Shown piece after piece: positions 21,142 to 32,335 of a DNA stretch of 64,000 bases (position 1 is its first letter; each line of letters begins with the position of its first letter). The notes beneath the pieces were generated by a model. It worked only from the letters and a program-made list of their open reading frames with translations, was not told where the DNA came from and made no database searches. The position numbers and the translations under genes were made by a program. Source of the DNA: Apostichopus japonicus (Eukaryota; Echinodermata; Holothuroidea; Aspidochirotida; Stichopodidae); assembly GCF_037975245.1 (NCBI RefSeq), contig NC_092576.1, forward strand, positions 30,110,611 through 30,174,610. Reading direction: 5' to 3'.

Positions 21142-22434
21142 ATGGCGGCTCGCCGTGACAGCAAAATCGTATTGTTGAGTTTTTCGGGGGAGGCTAAGGT
21201 CGTCCCCGTACAAGTTTTTTCAGTTTTCCGTTCTGTTGGTTTAAAGGTCCCTGGAGAGGTTGACGCGCTTCAGCGTAAACCTCTCCGGGGTATGAATTGT
21301 TTTGATGTACGGTTTACCTCGGAGGCTGCCCGCGTCCGAGGCGTCCATGTGTTGGAGGGAGTTGAGGGACTGAAGGTCACACCGTATGACAGTTCGGTGT
21401 GGGTGACAGTCCTCCATCTCCCTCTGGACATGTCTGAACAGGTTGTTGTGCGGACACTGGGGCGTTTTGGGAAAGTGACCGGCTACGAGGAGCCGGAATT
21501 CCTTGAATGTAAAGGTGTCAAGACCGGGACTAGACGAGTTAGAATCGAACTCAAGTCCGATATCCCCTCTACCTTGTGGGCTAATGGGCACAGGGCCCAC
21601 ATTGCATACCCGGGCCAGCCTCGCACTTGTTGGAGGTGTGGGCTGGAAGGGCATGAGGCCAGGTTGTGCCCGAACAAGCGGTGTAGCCGCTGTTTACAGG
21701 TCGGGCATACCCTGGCCGAGTGTAGAGGGGATATCGTTTGCAACTCGTGTGGGAAAACGGGCCATCTCGCCCGTTTATGCCCAGACCGCTCATACGCCGC
21801 GAGAGTGGCTACGGGCGTGGTTGCAGCGGTCCCTGTCCCGGCCTCTGACACCGTACCACATGATGATCCTGTCATCGCCCCAGTGTCCGACACTAGCGCC
21901 CCGATGGAGGCTTTGTTCCCCCTTTCGTGTCCGACCTCTCCCCTGATCGAACTTACCGAGACTGCCAGCCTGCCCATTGAGGCAGAGCAGGACAAAACGG
22001 CGGAGATGGTACTAGCGGAGTGGCACGCGGCGCAGGATGCCGCTTGTACTGGTTCACCGGTAGCTACGCCCGCTATCGGTGATACTAGTCGGGCCCCGAG
22101 TCAACCGGCCCAAGAGACATTAAGTGGCCCAGATTCTGACTCGCCAATGGAGGACTGCACTACAGCCTTATTAGTTGTGGCTAAGGAGTCCTCCGATTGG
22201 TTTGATGAGACAAAACAGGCCACTGATCTCATTGACTCGAGTGGCCCTTCCACCCTACCCGCAGCCGCTTCCGCTATACCGGACACGATGGTCGCTAGTG
22301 GACCTCCTGTTCCTGACAGGGAGGTCCACTCGATCAAGGTTGACGAGGAGTTAAGAACTCTGCTCCCTCGTAAGAAAAGGGGGAATACTGTTAGAGGCTT
22401 GAAAAGACCCGTATTGGGAAAATTTCGCAGGTAA
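21142..22434 (+). CDS. LINE copy B ORF1: RNA-binding protein with three CCHC knuckles
   Basis: Intact and very close to copies A and D. From the conserved Met at 21142 it has the RRM-like region (SVWVTVLHLPLDMSEQ), three knuckles (CWRCGLEGHEARLC, CSRCLQVGHTLAEC, CNSCGKTGHLARLC), an acidic/Ser/Pro-rich middle and a basic C-terminus (RKKRGNTVRGLKRPVLGKFR). It carries an insertion relative to copy A (PDREVHSIKVDEELRTL), shared with copy D. Its stop TAA overlaps an ATG as TAATG (22432-22436). With ORF2 gone, the only sizeable product of this element is this protein, yet the frame has been kept open. Confidence 0.9.
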   Translation: MAARRDSKIVLLSFSGEAKVVPVQVFSVFRSVGLKVPGEVDALQRKPLRGMNCFDVRFTSEAARVRGVHVLEGVEGLKVTPYDSSVWVTVLHLPLDMSEQVVVRTLGRFGKVTGYEEPEFLECKGVKTGTRRVRIELKSDIPSTLWANGHRAHIAYPGQPRTCWRCGLEGHEARLCPNKRCSRCLQVGHTLAECRGDIVCNSCGKTGHLARLCPDRSYAARVATGVVAAVPVPASDTVPHDDPVIAPVSDTSAPMEALFPLSCPTSPLIELTETASLPIEAEQDKTAEMVLAEWHAAQDAACTGSPVATPAIGDTSRAPSQPAQETLSGPDSDSPMEDCTTALLVVAKESSDWFDETKQATDLIDSSGPSTLPAAASAIPDTMVASGPPVPDREVHSIKVDEELRTLLPRKKRGNTVRGLKRPVLGKFRR

Positions 22435-22436
22435 TG
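22432..22436 (+). promoter_or_regulatory. TAATG stop/restart site
   Basis: ORF1 stop and downstream start overlap as TAATG. This pentamer is the known termination-reinitiation signal of some bicistronic messages, including the LINE SART1. The same site is at 58915-58919 (minus) in copy D. Copy A has ATGA (18621-18618) in the same place. Confidence 0.5.
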
Positions 22437-22496
22437 CGCAAGCCTGTCGTCTGCTATCGGGACGGCGTACCCCGGATGAATTTTGGAGTTAGTTAG
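22434..22496 (+). CDS. Residual ORF2 mini-frame after TAATG
   Basis: The ATG overlapping the ORF1 stop opens a 20-codon frame, MRKPVVCYRDGVPRMNFGVS, that ends in TAG at 22494-22496. Apart from the initiator, these residues are the C-terminus of ORF2 as seen in copy A. The deletion therefore joined the ORF2 start codon in frame to its last codons. In copy D the same junction exists, but four bases including the stop are missing and the frame runs on. Whether it is translated is unknown. Confidence 0.6.
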   Translation: MRKPVVCYRDGVPRMNFGVS

Positions 22497-22813
22497 TTGT
22501 TTGTGTGGGGTGGGGGGTTTGTGTGGTCCTTACATAATATGGGTTGGGGGTTTTCTGTTTGTGGTTTGGTCTTGGGTTTTTGGGGCTGGTTTGTGGAGAT
22601 TTATTGCTTTGGTTCTGTTAGCCTTTGGGTCCGTGTCCTTTTCACGTCACGTTAAACGCTATATTTTATACATTTGTGGGTAAGTGAGAGATTTCTGTTT
22701 GTGGGTTTTCAGTTGGGTTTTTGGTGCTTGTTAAACAGACTGGGATTGTTTTTGTATTTGTTGACCTTTGGTCCGTGTCCGTTTCTTTGCACGTAAAAAG
22801 CACACTATTCATG

Positions 22814-25800
22814 GTGCTGCCTGACAAGGATTTTTTTTCCTATTTCTGCCAAGCACTGAGCAAATATTTTTTGTTTGGGGGGGGGGGGGGGAAAGGGGAG
22901 TTTTCAGTATTTGTTTGCTAAAAAAGTAGGTAAAGATGACACCATTTCAAATCCAAGCAGTCTTTCATACTTTTTTACGTTAAGGATAGGTAGGGGACAA
23001 TTCCTCCCTTGGATATGCAGCAATGCCGAATTTAAGAGCTGTCTGGCACCCTGACGTTTCTGGGCACATCCCTGATTGTAACTAGCAATTTTTTTTATGA
23101 TAGTAATGCATGACATGGGGAAGGTTTTTTTTTTTAATACTTTATTTCTCATGCATTCACTTTCTTTTGTAAAAATGCAAAGTAATAATTCAATGACTGG
23201 ATTTTCTCCTCTCCATATGCATATATTAACTTGTAATATTTTTGGGAAGTGTTTAGGAAATCAAAATTCAAGTTGGGACTATACAAGAGGGTTTGTTTTC
23301 ACTTAAAAGGGGGTATGGAGTGTTTTGATTTCATTCTTTCTTCGTAACATACAATAAATAACGTGACATAGTTATGTGTTAAATTTATGTAATGTAAGGA
23401 AATAATGTGAAAAACCTTCTTGTAGGTTTGGGAAGCAGATTCACTCCCTATTTATTAATACAGAACCAAAGGTTATCTCAAAAGTTAATTTAATTGAACA
23501 AATTTGGCTGCATGACCAAGAGTGGAACATCCGCTCTGTTCTTATAGATTGACAATACCCTTTTCTCTATCACACAAGAGTTCTTTCTCAATTAGTTGCA
23601 ATGCATGAGTATTTGATACACTACAAACATCATTTCTCTTTGAGATTAGAAAAATGTTAAGAACTAATATCGATTCATTACTTTATGCTGAAGTGATGAG
23701 AAATTGAAACATTTGAAAGTTGGATCCAATAACCTTGTAAAATCTTAAATACCAAGGATTTGCAACTATTTATATGGATAGCTGTGGTGCATACTGTACA
23801 TGTTTAACAAATTCCATAAGAAATTGTTGCCAAACAATGTTTGGTTTCCTCACCATTTTGGGAAATGATTGATGGGCATATCATGTATACTACTAAGGCA
23901 CACAAGTGAAATCTGTTATATTACATCATTGATATCATCCGTTGCAAGTTTTGTTTGTGTTGAGAGATATGAATGCAATTTTGGTTGTTGCTTCTGAGAC
24001 ATAGTTCACTGTCTAGTCTTATTGACATAAATTTTCAAAATAATGTGTATCAATTGTCTGTATTTCTTGATTATCCAGGCAACTTGGCATAAATGAAAAA
24101 AAGACTTGCTTGGACAAATTATCACTTTCGTATTTCCCTTGATTTTGTGTGGAGATGAGAGGAGGGTTGGCTCAGATTCCAAGTTGTCAGGTTTATCCTC
24201 TTTACATTCTCACAGATTTTTGGATTTTTCCCCAATATTTAAGGTTTCCTTCACACATTATGTTTCACATCTAAGTGGAGCAAAATGACAAATTCAGCAC
24301 AAGTAAATTCTCATTTACTCGGCTGCACACCACAATAATATGAGCCATGAATGTAAAACTGTATTCAAGGACATGCATTGAAGATTAAGTCCTCAGAGCA
24401 TGACCACTGCTCAACAATATTGTTGTGATTGATTTGCTTCTGAGGTTAGTAATTTATGCATACTGTCTAGCCCTGTTATGAATTCTTGCCCATCTGTGAG
24501 GTGATGTATGGAGAGAGACGACTTGTCCAATGTCAGTACATTCCTGACTGGAATCAGAGTCATTATGGGGTTGAGGTGGTTTTCTGGATGTTTCCCCCAA
24601 AGGTGTCTTGTCACTTGTCCTAGTTTTGGGGATTGGCTGATGTGTTTGATGACTGCTACACTCGGTGACTGCTACACCTCCTGGCCTATATTTATTCTTT
24701 CTTTTTGTGTTTATAGGTGGTTTGGGAGTTGAAATCCTGTTTTTTAGGAAAGTGTCCAATCTGCCATCATCTCTTGATAGATTGTGTCAGCAGCTATCTT
24801 GCTGTGGCCTTTGCTTTGAACAGCCACATTGACAATGTGTGCATGAATGAATGCAGATTGGTAACTATTTGGCGGGTTTAATATATTATTAACTCGCCTT
24901 TTTTCTTCGCAATCCAGATGACGTTCACTACGCTGTTCTCTCTAACCAGCCCAGTTTTCATAGAGACGTCGACAGTCGCCGGGGCCTGGCGCATAACAAC
25001 AATAGTGATTTCCACATAACATATTTGGATATCCATTAATCCATACACAATAATTGTACTACGTTAATATTCCCCAAGCAAATATTCCAATGTACGTGCA
25101 CTGATACATAAATGATGTATCCCGGCTTATTAATATATAAATTAATCGCGGAACTTAATTTGAAGTTATCGTAGTTGCGTTATGTTAAAACACTTGTTGT
25201 CGAGCGTGAATTCGAGATGAGAATGCCATCGTAGGAAAAACTCTTTTTGGCTTCAAAGCTCGTCTGTAACGGTTGGGTCACACAACCATTGTCCATGTCC
25301 ATTGGCTCGAGCGTAATCATAAATGAGGCATTTAGTTTAAAACGACAATGAGTGAAATTCCTAAGTTTAATAAATTATGGCGGCGCTGTTTCCAAACTTC
25401 AGAACAAATAGATTTCCTAGAGAGATGATGAAGTCACTAGCAAAATACCAACTTTTTTCAGGCAAATCTTTGAACAGGTGTTGGATGGAAGTATCACCTG
25501 AATGTTGTCATAAAAGAAATAGTACTATGACAGTACTATCATGTAATATATATGGCCATTCCATGAACCTGGGTTCAAAGTGTGACAAACGGATCCAAAT
25601 TTCAAATAAGGTTATTTCTTTTAAGTTTTCAAAAATATATACTTTCATGAATGAATAATGGTTAAGAATTCTTCCCGTCGGACAGGTAGCTGAAAAAATT
25701 CAGAGGTATCGAAACTGGTGTAACGAAGGCATCATTTCCCTGTTAAACGCAATTGTACTTTGGAGCGACGTTCTTTCGGTGGCAGATTTGCAGAAAAATA

Positions 25801-25889
25801 AACATACATGAACATAAGGTAATCACAAATAAATAGAAGACACTTCTGGTTTATTTGACCACTTTATTTGTTATTATAATTATTGAAAA
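22814..25889. other. Intergenic, no recognised gene
   Basis: AT-rich. On the minus strand at 24411-24759 two overlapping frames are open and rich in Ser/Thr/Pro/His, but neither resembles a known domain. A frame at 25377-25658 starts with ATGGCGG, a good initiation context, and is also unrecognised. A run of G at 22877-22890 is the main low-complexity feature. Confidence 0.35.
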
Positions 25890-26660
25890 ATCTACTTGCG
25901 GTAACATTCAGATTCTTTTCTTGTAATAAAACTAGGCCCCTTGCCATGTCTCGATCCAAAGAAGTTATGCTGAACTGAGATACCATTTTCAGATTCTGAT
26001 AATGCAACATCAAGAAATGGTCCCTTTCTTTTATACTGTGTCCCACCTCCATCAGAAAACCTCACTATTTTATTGATGTTCATCTTCTGCTGGAGGTGCT
26101 CTACAGCCTTTGTCATGAAACTGTGGACAGCATGTCAGTCATGTAGTGTGTCACTTGAATTGAAGACAATTGACTCTTCCATTGGTTCTTGGCACTGCAG
26201 GTATTTCAAATTTGCAGACAATTGCAGGAATTGTTACGTTAACATGGTATCAATGGGCACTTTGCACTTCGTTTTGGTATTTGCAAGTGTAGTTCTCTGC
26301 AAAGTCCAGAACCATTTTCACCAAACCAAATAGTGCCTTTTGCAGCCTTTTGCAGCGCCTGGAGTACTGTTCATACTGCCAAGTTGCATTGAACAGGTGC
26401 AATTGAATGCTTTCTGCTTCACCAGAAAGCTCATTCATGCAATCAACAAGGAGCCCTTTCTTAGTCACAAGCACCTGCTTCATTACGCTTTTACCTTCAG
26501 ACTCTCTCGTAACCTTTTCCTACTCTTTCCATTGAAATGGCGTATCAACATACCTACTCAGAACTTCGAAATCAATAGCCACGTTTTTTATTCCATGGTC
26601 CTGGTATTTGCGCTTTTTACAGCTGAGCTGGTTGTATTTGCCATCCTTGGTACACATTGG
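25890..26660 (-). pseudogene. Transposase-like protein with DFAENY and SDGxxxQYK blocks
   Basis: Minus-strand reading gives KYNQLSCKKRKYQDHG, MKQVLVTKKGLLVDCMNEL, MVLDFAENYTCKYQNEVQSA (near 26300), then through stops EESIVFNSSDTLHD, HAVHSFMTKAVEHLQQKMN, INKIVRFSDGGGTQYKRKG (near 26060) and HNFFGSRHGKGPS. I know this block order from an unnamed family found in many copies in cnidarian, mollusc and other invertebrate genomes. The acidic D in DFAENY and in SDG are placed like a DDE-type nuclease, which is an inference. At least three in-frame stops and a frameshift near 26245 make this copy non-functional. Confidence 0.6.
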
Positions 26661-26667
26661 GTCTGAT

Positions 26668-26900
26668 CATCCTTGAGTATGCGAGAATGCAATTATAGCA
26701 AGTTGATCGCCCTTGTAGGTTTCATTTTACTTGAGCATGTGAGATTGAGACTAGCAAGTTGATAACCTCATTTGTGGGGGCGCTTGAGCCTGCGATTATT
26801 CAGAGTATATCAACTTAAATTCCCAAGTGTGGCGTCTGATCCTCCTTGAGCATGCGAGCATTGAGATATATGACAAGTTGATAGCCTATTGAAGTCTGTA
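26668..26900. repeat. Degenerate tandem repeat (CTTGAGCATGCGAG family)
   Basis: Four diverged copies of a 55-70-base unit start near 26671, 26729, 26784 and 26853, each with CTTGAGCATGCGAG followed by ATTGAGA and CAAGTTGATAGCC. The third copy is the most degraded. Confidence 0.6.
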
Positions 26901-28009
26901 CGCATTCCTGTGTATCATATCTTGGCCAAGCTTAGAGTGAGATCTGATGAAGTGTAACCTATGTGCAGTACCGACGTCACGTCTCGATAAAAGTCACTGT
27001 TAGATTCAAATTTTCTGCCAGGAAAGGCCAACAGTTCAAGCACTCTATCACAGTAAAATTCATGACAAGGGAAGGCTTAGAGCGATAGACTTACAAACAA
27101 TGATATGACCAGGAGGGCTGGATCCCATTTTCCCAAAAAAAAATTCCTTTAAATGTAGTGCTTAACCATTGAAAGTATACATAATATTACTCTATAGCAC
27201 AACAAAAGTTTCCAACAAGTAGCGAAACATCTAAAAAGGCGTTTGGCCGAGCGATGGTGATAGGTAATAGGCAGAGCACCTTTACCATTACTATTAATCA
27301 ATATTTCTTTCTGCTTGAATTTTGAGAATTGCTTAAGCACTACAAAATTCTGCTTGTAACTGACAATGTATACCACTGAGATTGGTATCAGTAACTGCAT
27401 GATTATAAAGTGCATGTAATCCCACTTTAATGAAATATTTAACACTTACTTTACTTCAAACTTTCGGAATTTCTTCAATTGGTCATGCAACTGCTTCGGG
27501 AACTTGAAGAAAAACTGTTGCCTTAGAGTTCAATCAAAGCGAAGAACACACTTAACCATGAATGGTAAAAATAGGCCTTACGAAAATATTTTGAAAAACT
27601 CGCCACTTGGCCAGTGTAAGGGATTCCCTCTCTCCTTCAGTTATCATATCACAGAAAATTCCTGGGGGAACATTATTACTCATATTACTAGCAATTTTGT
27701 GAGCAATGCAATGTACTTCTTTCAAATAGCATTAATTCAACCAGAATGCCAACATGCATTGTGGTTTCGATGATGTAACATGAGCAGTTTTGGTCATGAA
27801 TCTGACATAATTTATAGTGAGTACAACTTACTCGATCTTAGTAAAGCAGTGTGATGTGACAAAAAATAAATTCGCAAACACAGGCTGTCCTCACATAACC
27901 ATGACCTGAACAACAGGTTTCTTTTTCTAAATGTGATACATCAACATACTAAATATGACATATATACTGTTGAATTATTGTGTTAAACATGGTTTTCATC
28001 ATTTCAACC
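26901..28009. other. Intergenic, no gene seen
   Basis: AT-rich. The open frames lack any domain-like pattern. Confidence 0.4.
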
Positions 28010-28445
28010 CTCAAACGACCATTGACCTCCGCCCAATTACAATTACATACCAAATATGCGATCGGTCCAAGCTTCTGAGATATTATGTTTAGGAAGGTGC
28101 GTTAGTGTAGGGACAGCTAACAGGGGAGTTAAGTAACTGTTTGGCATTTTTTTACTTCAAATGACGTTGATGACCTCCACCAAAAACCAAGTTTCTTTAA
28201 CTCAATGTTATACACCTTCGTACCAAGTATGATTTCTGCCCAAGCTTCCAATATTGAGATACCATGTTTACAAGGTTTCACAATTTGACCCGAATGACCT
28301 TTGACCTCAAACAAGACAATACGCTTAACTCAATAATGTACTCTTTTTGCACACACTGTGAGATCTATCTAAGCTTCCATTCTTTAGATATCGTCTTTAC
28401 AAGGTGGGCGATACAAAGACACGAACACACACGCCAGCACGATTG
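28010..28445. repeat. Tandem units of the TTGACCTC / AAGCTTC / GAGATA repeat
   Basis: Three units of roughly 130 bp share GACCTCCRCC, ACCAARTATGA, CCAAGCTTC and TGAGATA..GTTTACAAGG. Related units occur at 1905-1990, 36575-36715 and 51225-51790. It is a dispersed, locally tandem, non-coding family. Confidence 0.65.
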
Positions 28446-28775
28446 AATAGGTTATGAATATTATGAAAGCCAAAAAGATTATTACAGGATAACTGCTCTT
28501 GAGAAGCTCTTGAGAACTGACATCACCAAAAATGATCTTCTCAAAGCTAAAACAAATGAAAATTCATTGTTGAAAATAATTTTCAGGAAACTTATGTTTT
28601 CTAATTGACTTATTCCTGTCTTAATATTGTTGGCAATAATGGTTAATTTCTTAAGCCATTAGGTCAAAACTGGTTTATTGTTTGAAGACCGCTACAGCCC
28701 TTTACCCTCACATAAGCCAGCAAATACTCAGAACTCGTTAAGTTGCTAGTTATTTTTAAGGAAATTCTGCAAGAA

Positions 28776-30486
28776 TCATGCCAATCCTACTCCCCCCGCC
28801 CAAGAAAATGGTAAGAAATCTGACTTCTGCGAAATTCTTGAAATGAAATTGAATTTGTTTTTCAAAGGAAGGCCTGTGGAACTGTTTATTAGTGTGTACA
28901 GCCCTTTCTCATTCACATCCTTCACTATGTATGGCCCAAGCCAAGAGTTTTCTAGCTTCCCTCCTTCGGGCATCCTTTTCTAGCATTTCGTTCGAGAACA
29001 CTGGAACCAACTTTGAAGCTCTGAATAAAACAAAATCCAGCAGATATACGTTAACATCATAATACAATGCACATGTTGCCATTCATTTAACTACAATGCA
29101 CAACATAGCATTGTTATTACCTCTATTGATTGGTGCCTTTTATCCAAATTCTTTTTTCCCCGTTCGTGAGCTTTACCAATATTTTCTTTCACAACACCTT
29201 TGATTATGTCCCGCGACTGTGACATGAGTTGAAAAGCCCTCTCCCGCTGTGCATCGATGCAATCTGTTGTAGGAGATACTGTACTGTTATTATTATTTTG
29301 TATTTATTCTGTACTGTTATTGGTCCAACTTGCATACCAGCCAATTGAGATATATATTGTATATGAAAAAAACAAAAACCAGTATCAGTAGCATTAATTG
29401 CATGCATCTTAATTAACGGGCATGCATTTACAGTTTAATGAATGTTCATATTTTGAACTTGCTGCAGAGTGTACCATTTACAGGATTAATATTTATTTCT
29501 TTAGGTATTGTAACTTAAATAGGGTTATTGATGATCCTCTATTTACCAGTTTTTCCCAGGACCTGGGATGTGTGAAATTACATTTTATCCTATAGCGGAT
29601 TGGTGTAGTTATGCAAGATTTGTCCAAACTCTCTTGTCCCTGATTGCCTTTTCTCTCTATATGGCCTTGGCAAATGTAAATCTCAATTCAGCAATGGTAG
29701 GTTTAAAACCTTTTAAACATCACAACGAAAGGTGAAAGACCTGTTGAACCATGTTTGGCTGTATGGTACCCCATGAGAATTGAAGACAGCATTTCATCTC
29801 AGTCATCTTGGTTTTCATTGCCAACCTTGATGAGTGACCTTTGCAGAGTTTGGTTGAATCTTTCATCCATCCCATTGGTCGGTGTGTGTTAGCTGGAGGA
29901 TACCTTGTGGTCCACCCCTGTCTTGTCAAACAGGGACTTGTTCACAGCATTAACAAATTCTCCTCCCTGGTCTGAGATGACAATTTTCATGCACCTTAAT
30001 GTAATATAAATGGAAATATTTAAATAAGTTCTTCAAGTACTGATTACGAGTAATGTAGTGAACTAATGGCATCTGCAGAATGGCTGCATGGTTTAATCAG
30101 GAGATTATTTCAGCACTGATTTAAAAAAAAAATCACTAAGTTAAAAGCACTGTCATAACATCTTTTGGATGAACTGACCGTTATCCCACTAACATTTTAT
30201 TTACATTGACTTAAAAAACAACTTATATAACTTCCTGTAACCATTTGGCCGCTTGGAAATGCAGGTCTACGTAACTAATTTCATAAGTATGCTATGTAAA
30301 GTAGAAACCAAAGTAAATGGATATTTACCTGGCCATGGTTTCGAACAGAAAGTTTGCAACAGTTTTTGCTGTTTTGTTTCTTACAGCAACAGCCTCTGGC
30401 CATTTTAAAAATAGGTCACATAGGGTTATTATGTACTTATTTCCATTTATAGTCTCTGGAAGGGGTCCAATCATATCCACAACCGC
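28776..30486 (-). pseudogene. Spliced integrase (gypsy/Ginger-like) pseudogene, four exons
   Basis: Exon 1 (30486-30329) reads VDMIGPLPETINGNKYIITL and FLKWPEAVAVRNKTAKTVAN, which holds the first catalytic Asp; its donor is GTAAAT. Exon 2 (29994 to about 29710) reads KIVISDQGGEFVNAVNKSLF (second Asp), then NGMDERFNQTLQRSLIKVG (catalytic Glu) and MGYHTAKHGSTGLSPF. Exon 3 (29263-29121) is a helical linker, MSQSRDIIKGVVKENIGKAH, with donor GTAATA. Exon 4 (29020-28776) is the C-terminal GGKLENSWLGPYIVKDVNE fold. Two nonsense changes in exon 2 and one frameshift in exon 4 disable it. Exons with clean GT-AG borders are unexpected for an LTR-element polyprotein and fit a Ginger-type transposon or domesticated integrase. 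Confidence 0.7.
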
Positions 30487-31360
30487 CTAAAACAAAAGAA
30501 GAAAAATAGCATTCACAACCAAACACAATCATATAAACTGATGTTCAAGTGATTTATATGTAAGTTTTGTTAATTGCTAAACATTGAATTGTTTTCTTAT
30601 TTTCTTTATTGTAACTCACACTGGAAGAATCTGTTAAACCAATTTTGTTCTTCATTACCCCACCTATTACTGACTTGTCTGAAGTGAGATGCAAGTCGCA
30701 TGCAGTGATCTAGCCGATAGTAATTATCAGGTGACTATAATAGGCCTGGTAACCATTTTCATCACCTTTGATTGTGGGGGGGGGGGGGTGGGGAAACCGA
30801 TCTATAAGTACCTGAATGAGTGAATGATAGTCAGTCAGAAAATTGCCATGGGGTCTGTCATGAGATGACAGGGTTACACCTAACTGATGTAGGAAGCATA
30901 CATGGGAATGGAACAGCATATACTTTGGTATCTATTTTAAGCATTTACACTTACAGTATGGAAGCAACAGTATAGAAAGGAAAGACTTCTATTTTACTCA
31001 ATATATGTTGTTTAAATAAGCACATGGTGTCATTTCGGATGACTTTTGGACGAAAGGCCATGGCTTTCTTGTTACTTTAGTTATGTACTGCATATGAATG
31101 TACTGCCTAGGAAATTTTCTCGGATACTTCGTTATGACAACAATTCAACTACTGAACTACTGAATGTTCATGTGTCATTCTTGCTTTATATCACAATTCA
31201 GTTTTCTTATCATTTTGAAATTCATATCAGATCATTATTAAGTTCTCTGTACACGTTTTTGCTTTTATCTGCTTTTAATATACGCAGGTAAAAAAAATCC
31301 AAAATGTGTTCCTAGCGGATTTTTTTTTTATGGCTGTAGTACATGAAAATTCCCGACAGT
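30487..31360. other. Intergenic, no gene seen
   Basis: AT-rich, with a G run at 30775-30788. Any upstream exons of the integrase gene should lie here or beyond, but I could not recognise them. Confidence 0.35.
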
Positions 31361-32335
31361 GCGAGTGTCACGAACGACTGTATTCATTGTACGTGTATTC
31401 AGTATATGCTGGTCAGGGTGATAAGTAGGTCACTCGTCGTGACTGACAACTTGTGCTTTTTTTTTTCTGGAAGCGACGAGAAATAATGGCGCTATTCGGT
31501 ATTAGCGATTACAAATTTCAAGAACATATGGGAAGTTACTTTTACCAGGCGACCGGATATCGTCGACCAATGAACGTTGAACTGTCAGTCGTATCTTCTA
31601 GACATGGATGATTCTCGATGTTTTCCCGTCAGGATTCCTGGAAAAGAACTTTCGGGAGATTAAACCCGGCTATATATATAAAAGAGATATTTTCGGTGAT
31701 TTGGAGTTTTCCGATCTATTGTGAGAAAAAATTCATCTGAGATAAAACATTAATTATCGAGGGGACGGACGGAGAAACCGGTGGACTGTTTGTTTATAAG
31801 ATTGGTGCGTCGTTTAACCCGGACAGGCGTGACTTCGGCAGAGTTTTTCGGGAGTTCACCCAGGAGGAAGCCATCCTTGGGATACAAACGTTGAGTCGAA
31901 TTGGACCAGCGGGGAACGGTCTTGCTCCTGAACAAGTCACGGGATACCAGCCTACGAGGAATACTCCCGACATCGTTGTTGGGGACGCAAGGAGGTCAGC
32001 ACAGCTACGAAAGGAACCGAGAGTCGGCACGCGCCGCGTAAGATAAGTTAAGTAATAACGGCCGTATAATATTGTAACATCTGTCTGTGATATTCCAAAT
32101 TTCTAGTGCCAATAATCCTTGTAGAAATCAGTACAGATCGTATCATTGTAAATATATCGTTTTTGTTAACTTCAGAAACCTCTCAGTAGTCTTTTGGTCC
32201 TTTGAGTTTACTTCCCTGAAATTGTAAAAAAACAATTTAATCGTTCTTGAAGGCCAAAGGAAAACCCGGGGTCACAACCGAGGGGGCGCTAGAGGGTGCC
32301 ATTTTGTTTTATCCCACGGAAGCTGTGACAGCGAG
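31361..32335 (+). mobile_element. Solo LTR with 5-bp target duplication
   Basis: The LTR spans 31366-32330 (965 bp). It begins TGTCACGAACG and ends AGCTGTGACA, so the termini form a TGTCAC/GTGACA inverted repeat with TG...CA ends. GCGAG precedes it (31361-31365) and follows it (32331-32335). This is a perfect 5-bp duplication, as made by retroviral-type integrases. No internal region is present, so recombination between two LTRs has removed it. The superfamily cannot be told from the LTR alone. Confidence 0.9.
31669..31684 (+). promoter_or_regulatory. LTR TATA box
   Basis: GCTATATATATAAAAG lies about 300 bases into the solo LTR on the plus strand. This sets the likely orientation and a U3/R boundary near 31710. 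Whether it still fires is unknown. Confidence 0.55.

Larger units (their letters stand above)
20946..22813 (+). mobile_element. LINE copy B: ORF1-only half-LINE with 10-bp target duplication
   Basis: The element occupies 20956-22803 and is flanked by ACTATTCATG at 20946-20955 and 22804-22813, a perfect 10-bp target-site duplication. It has the full 5' untranslated region from the conserved TTCTCGTGGAGTGCGGACGT, an intact ORF1, then only the last ~20 codons of ORF2 and the 3' untranslated region ending GCACGTAAAAAGCAC. A precise TSD and both element ends show that it was inserted in this deleted form. Confidence 0.9.

Noticed and set aside
21483-21995. A 170-residue antisense ORF in LINE copy B, with a near-identical counterpart in copy D (59350-59862)
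   Set aside because: It mirrors the conserved ORF1 zinc-knuckle region; conservation follows from the sense protein and no antisense domain is recognisable.
22804-22813. Site-specific insertion of the LINE family, because several 3' ends read AAAAAGCACAC
   Set aside because: The TSDs of copies B and D and of the 3.1-kb scrap differ from each other, so no fixed target is supported; the shared CAC is best read as part of the element end.
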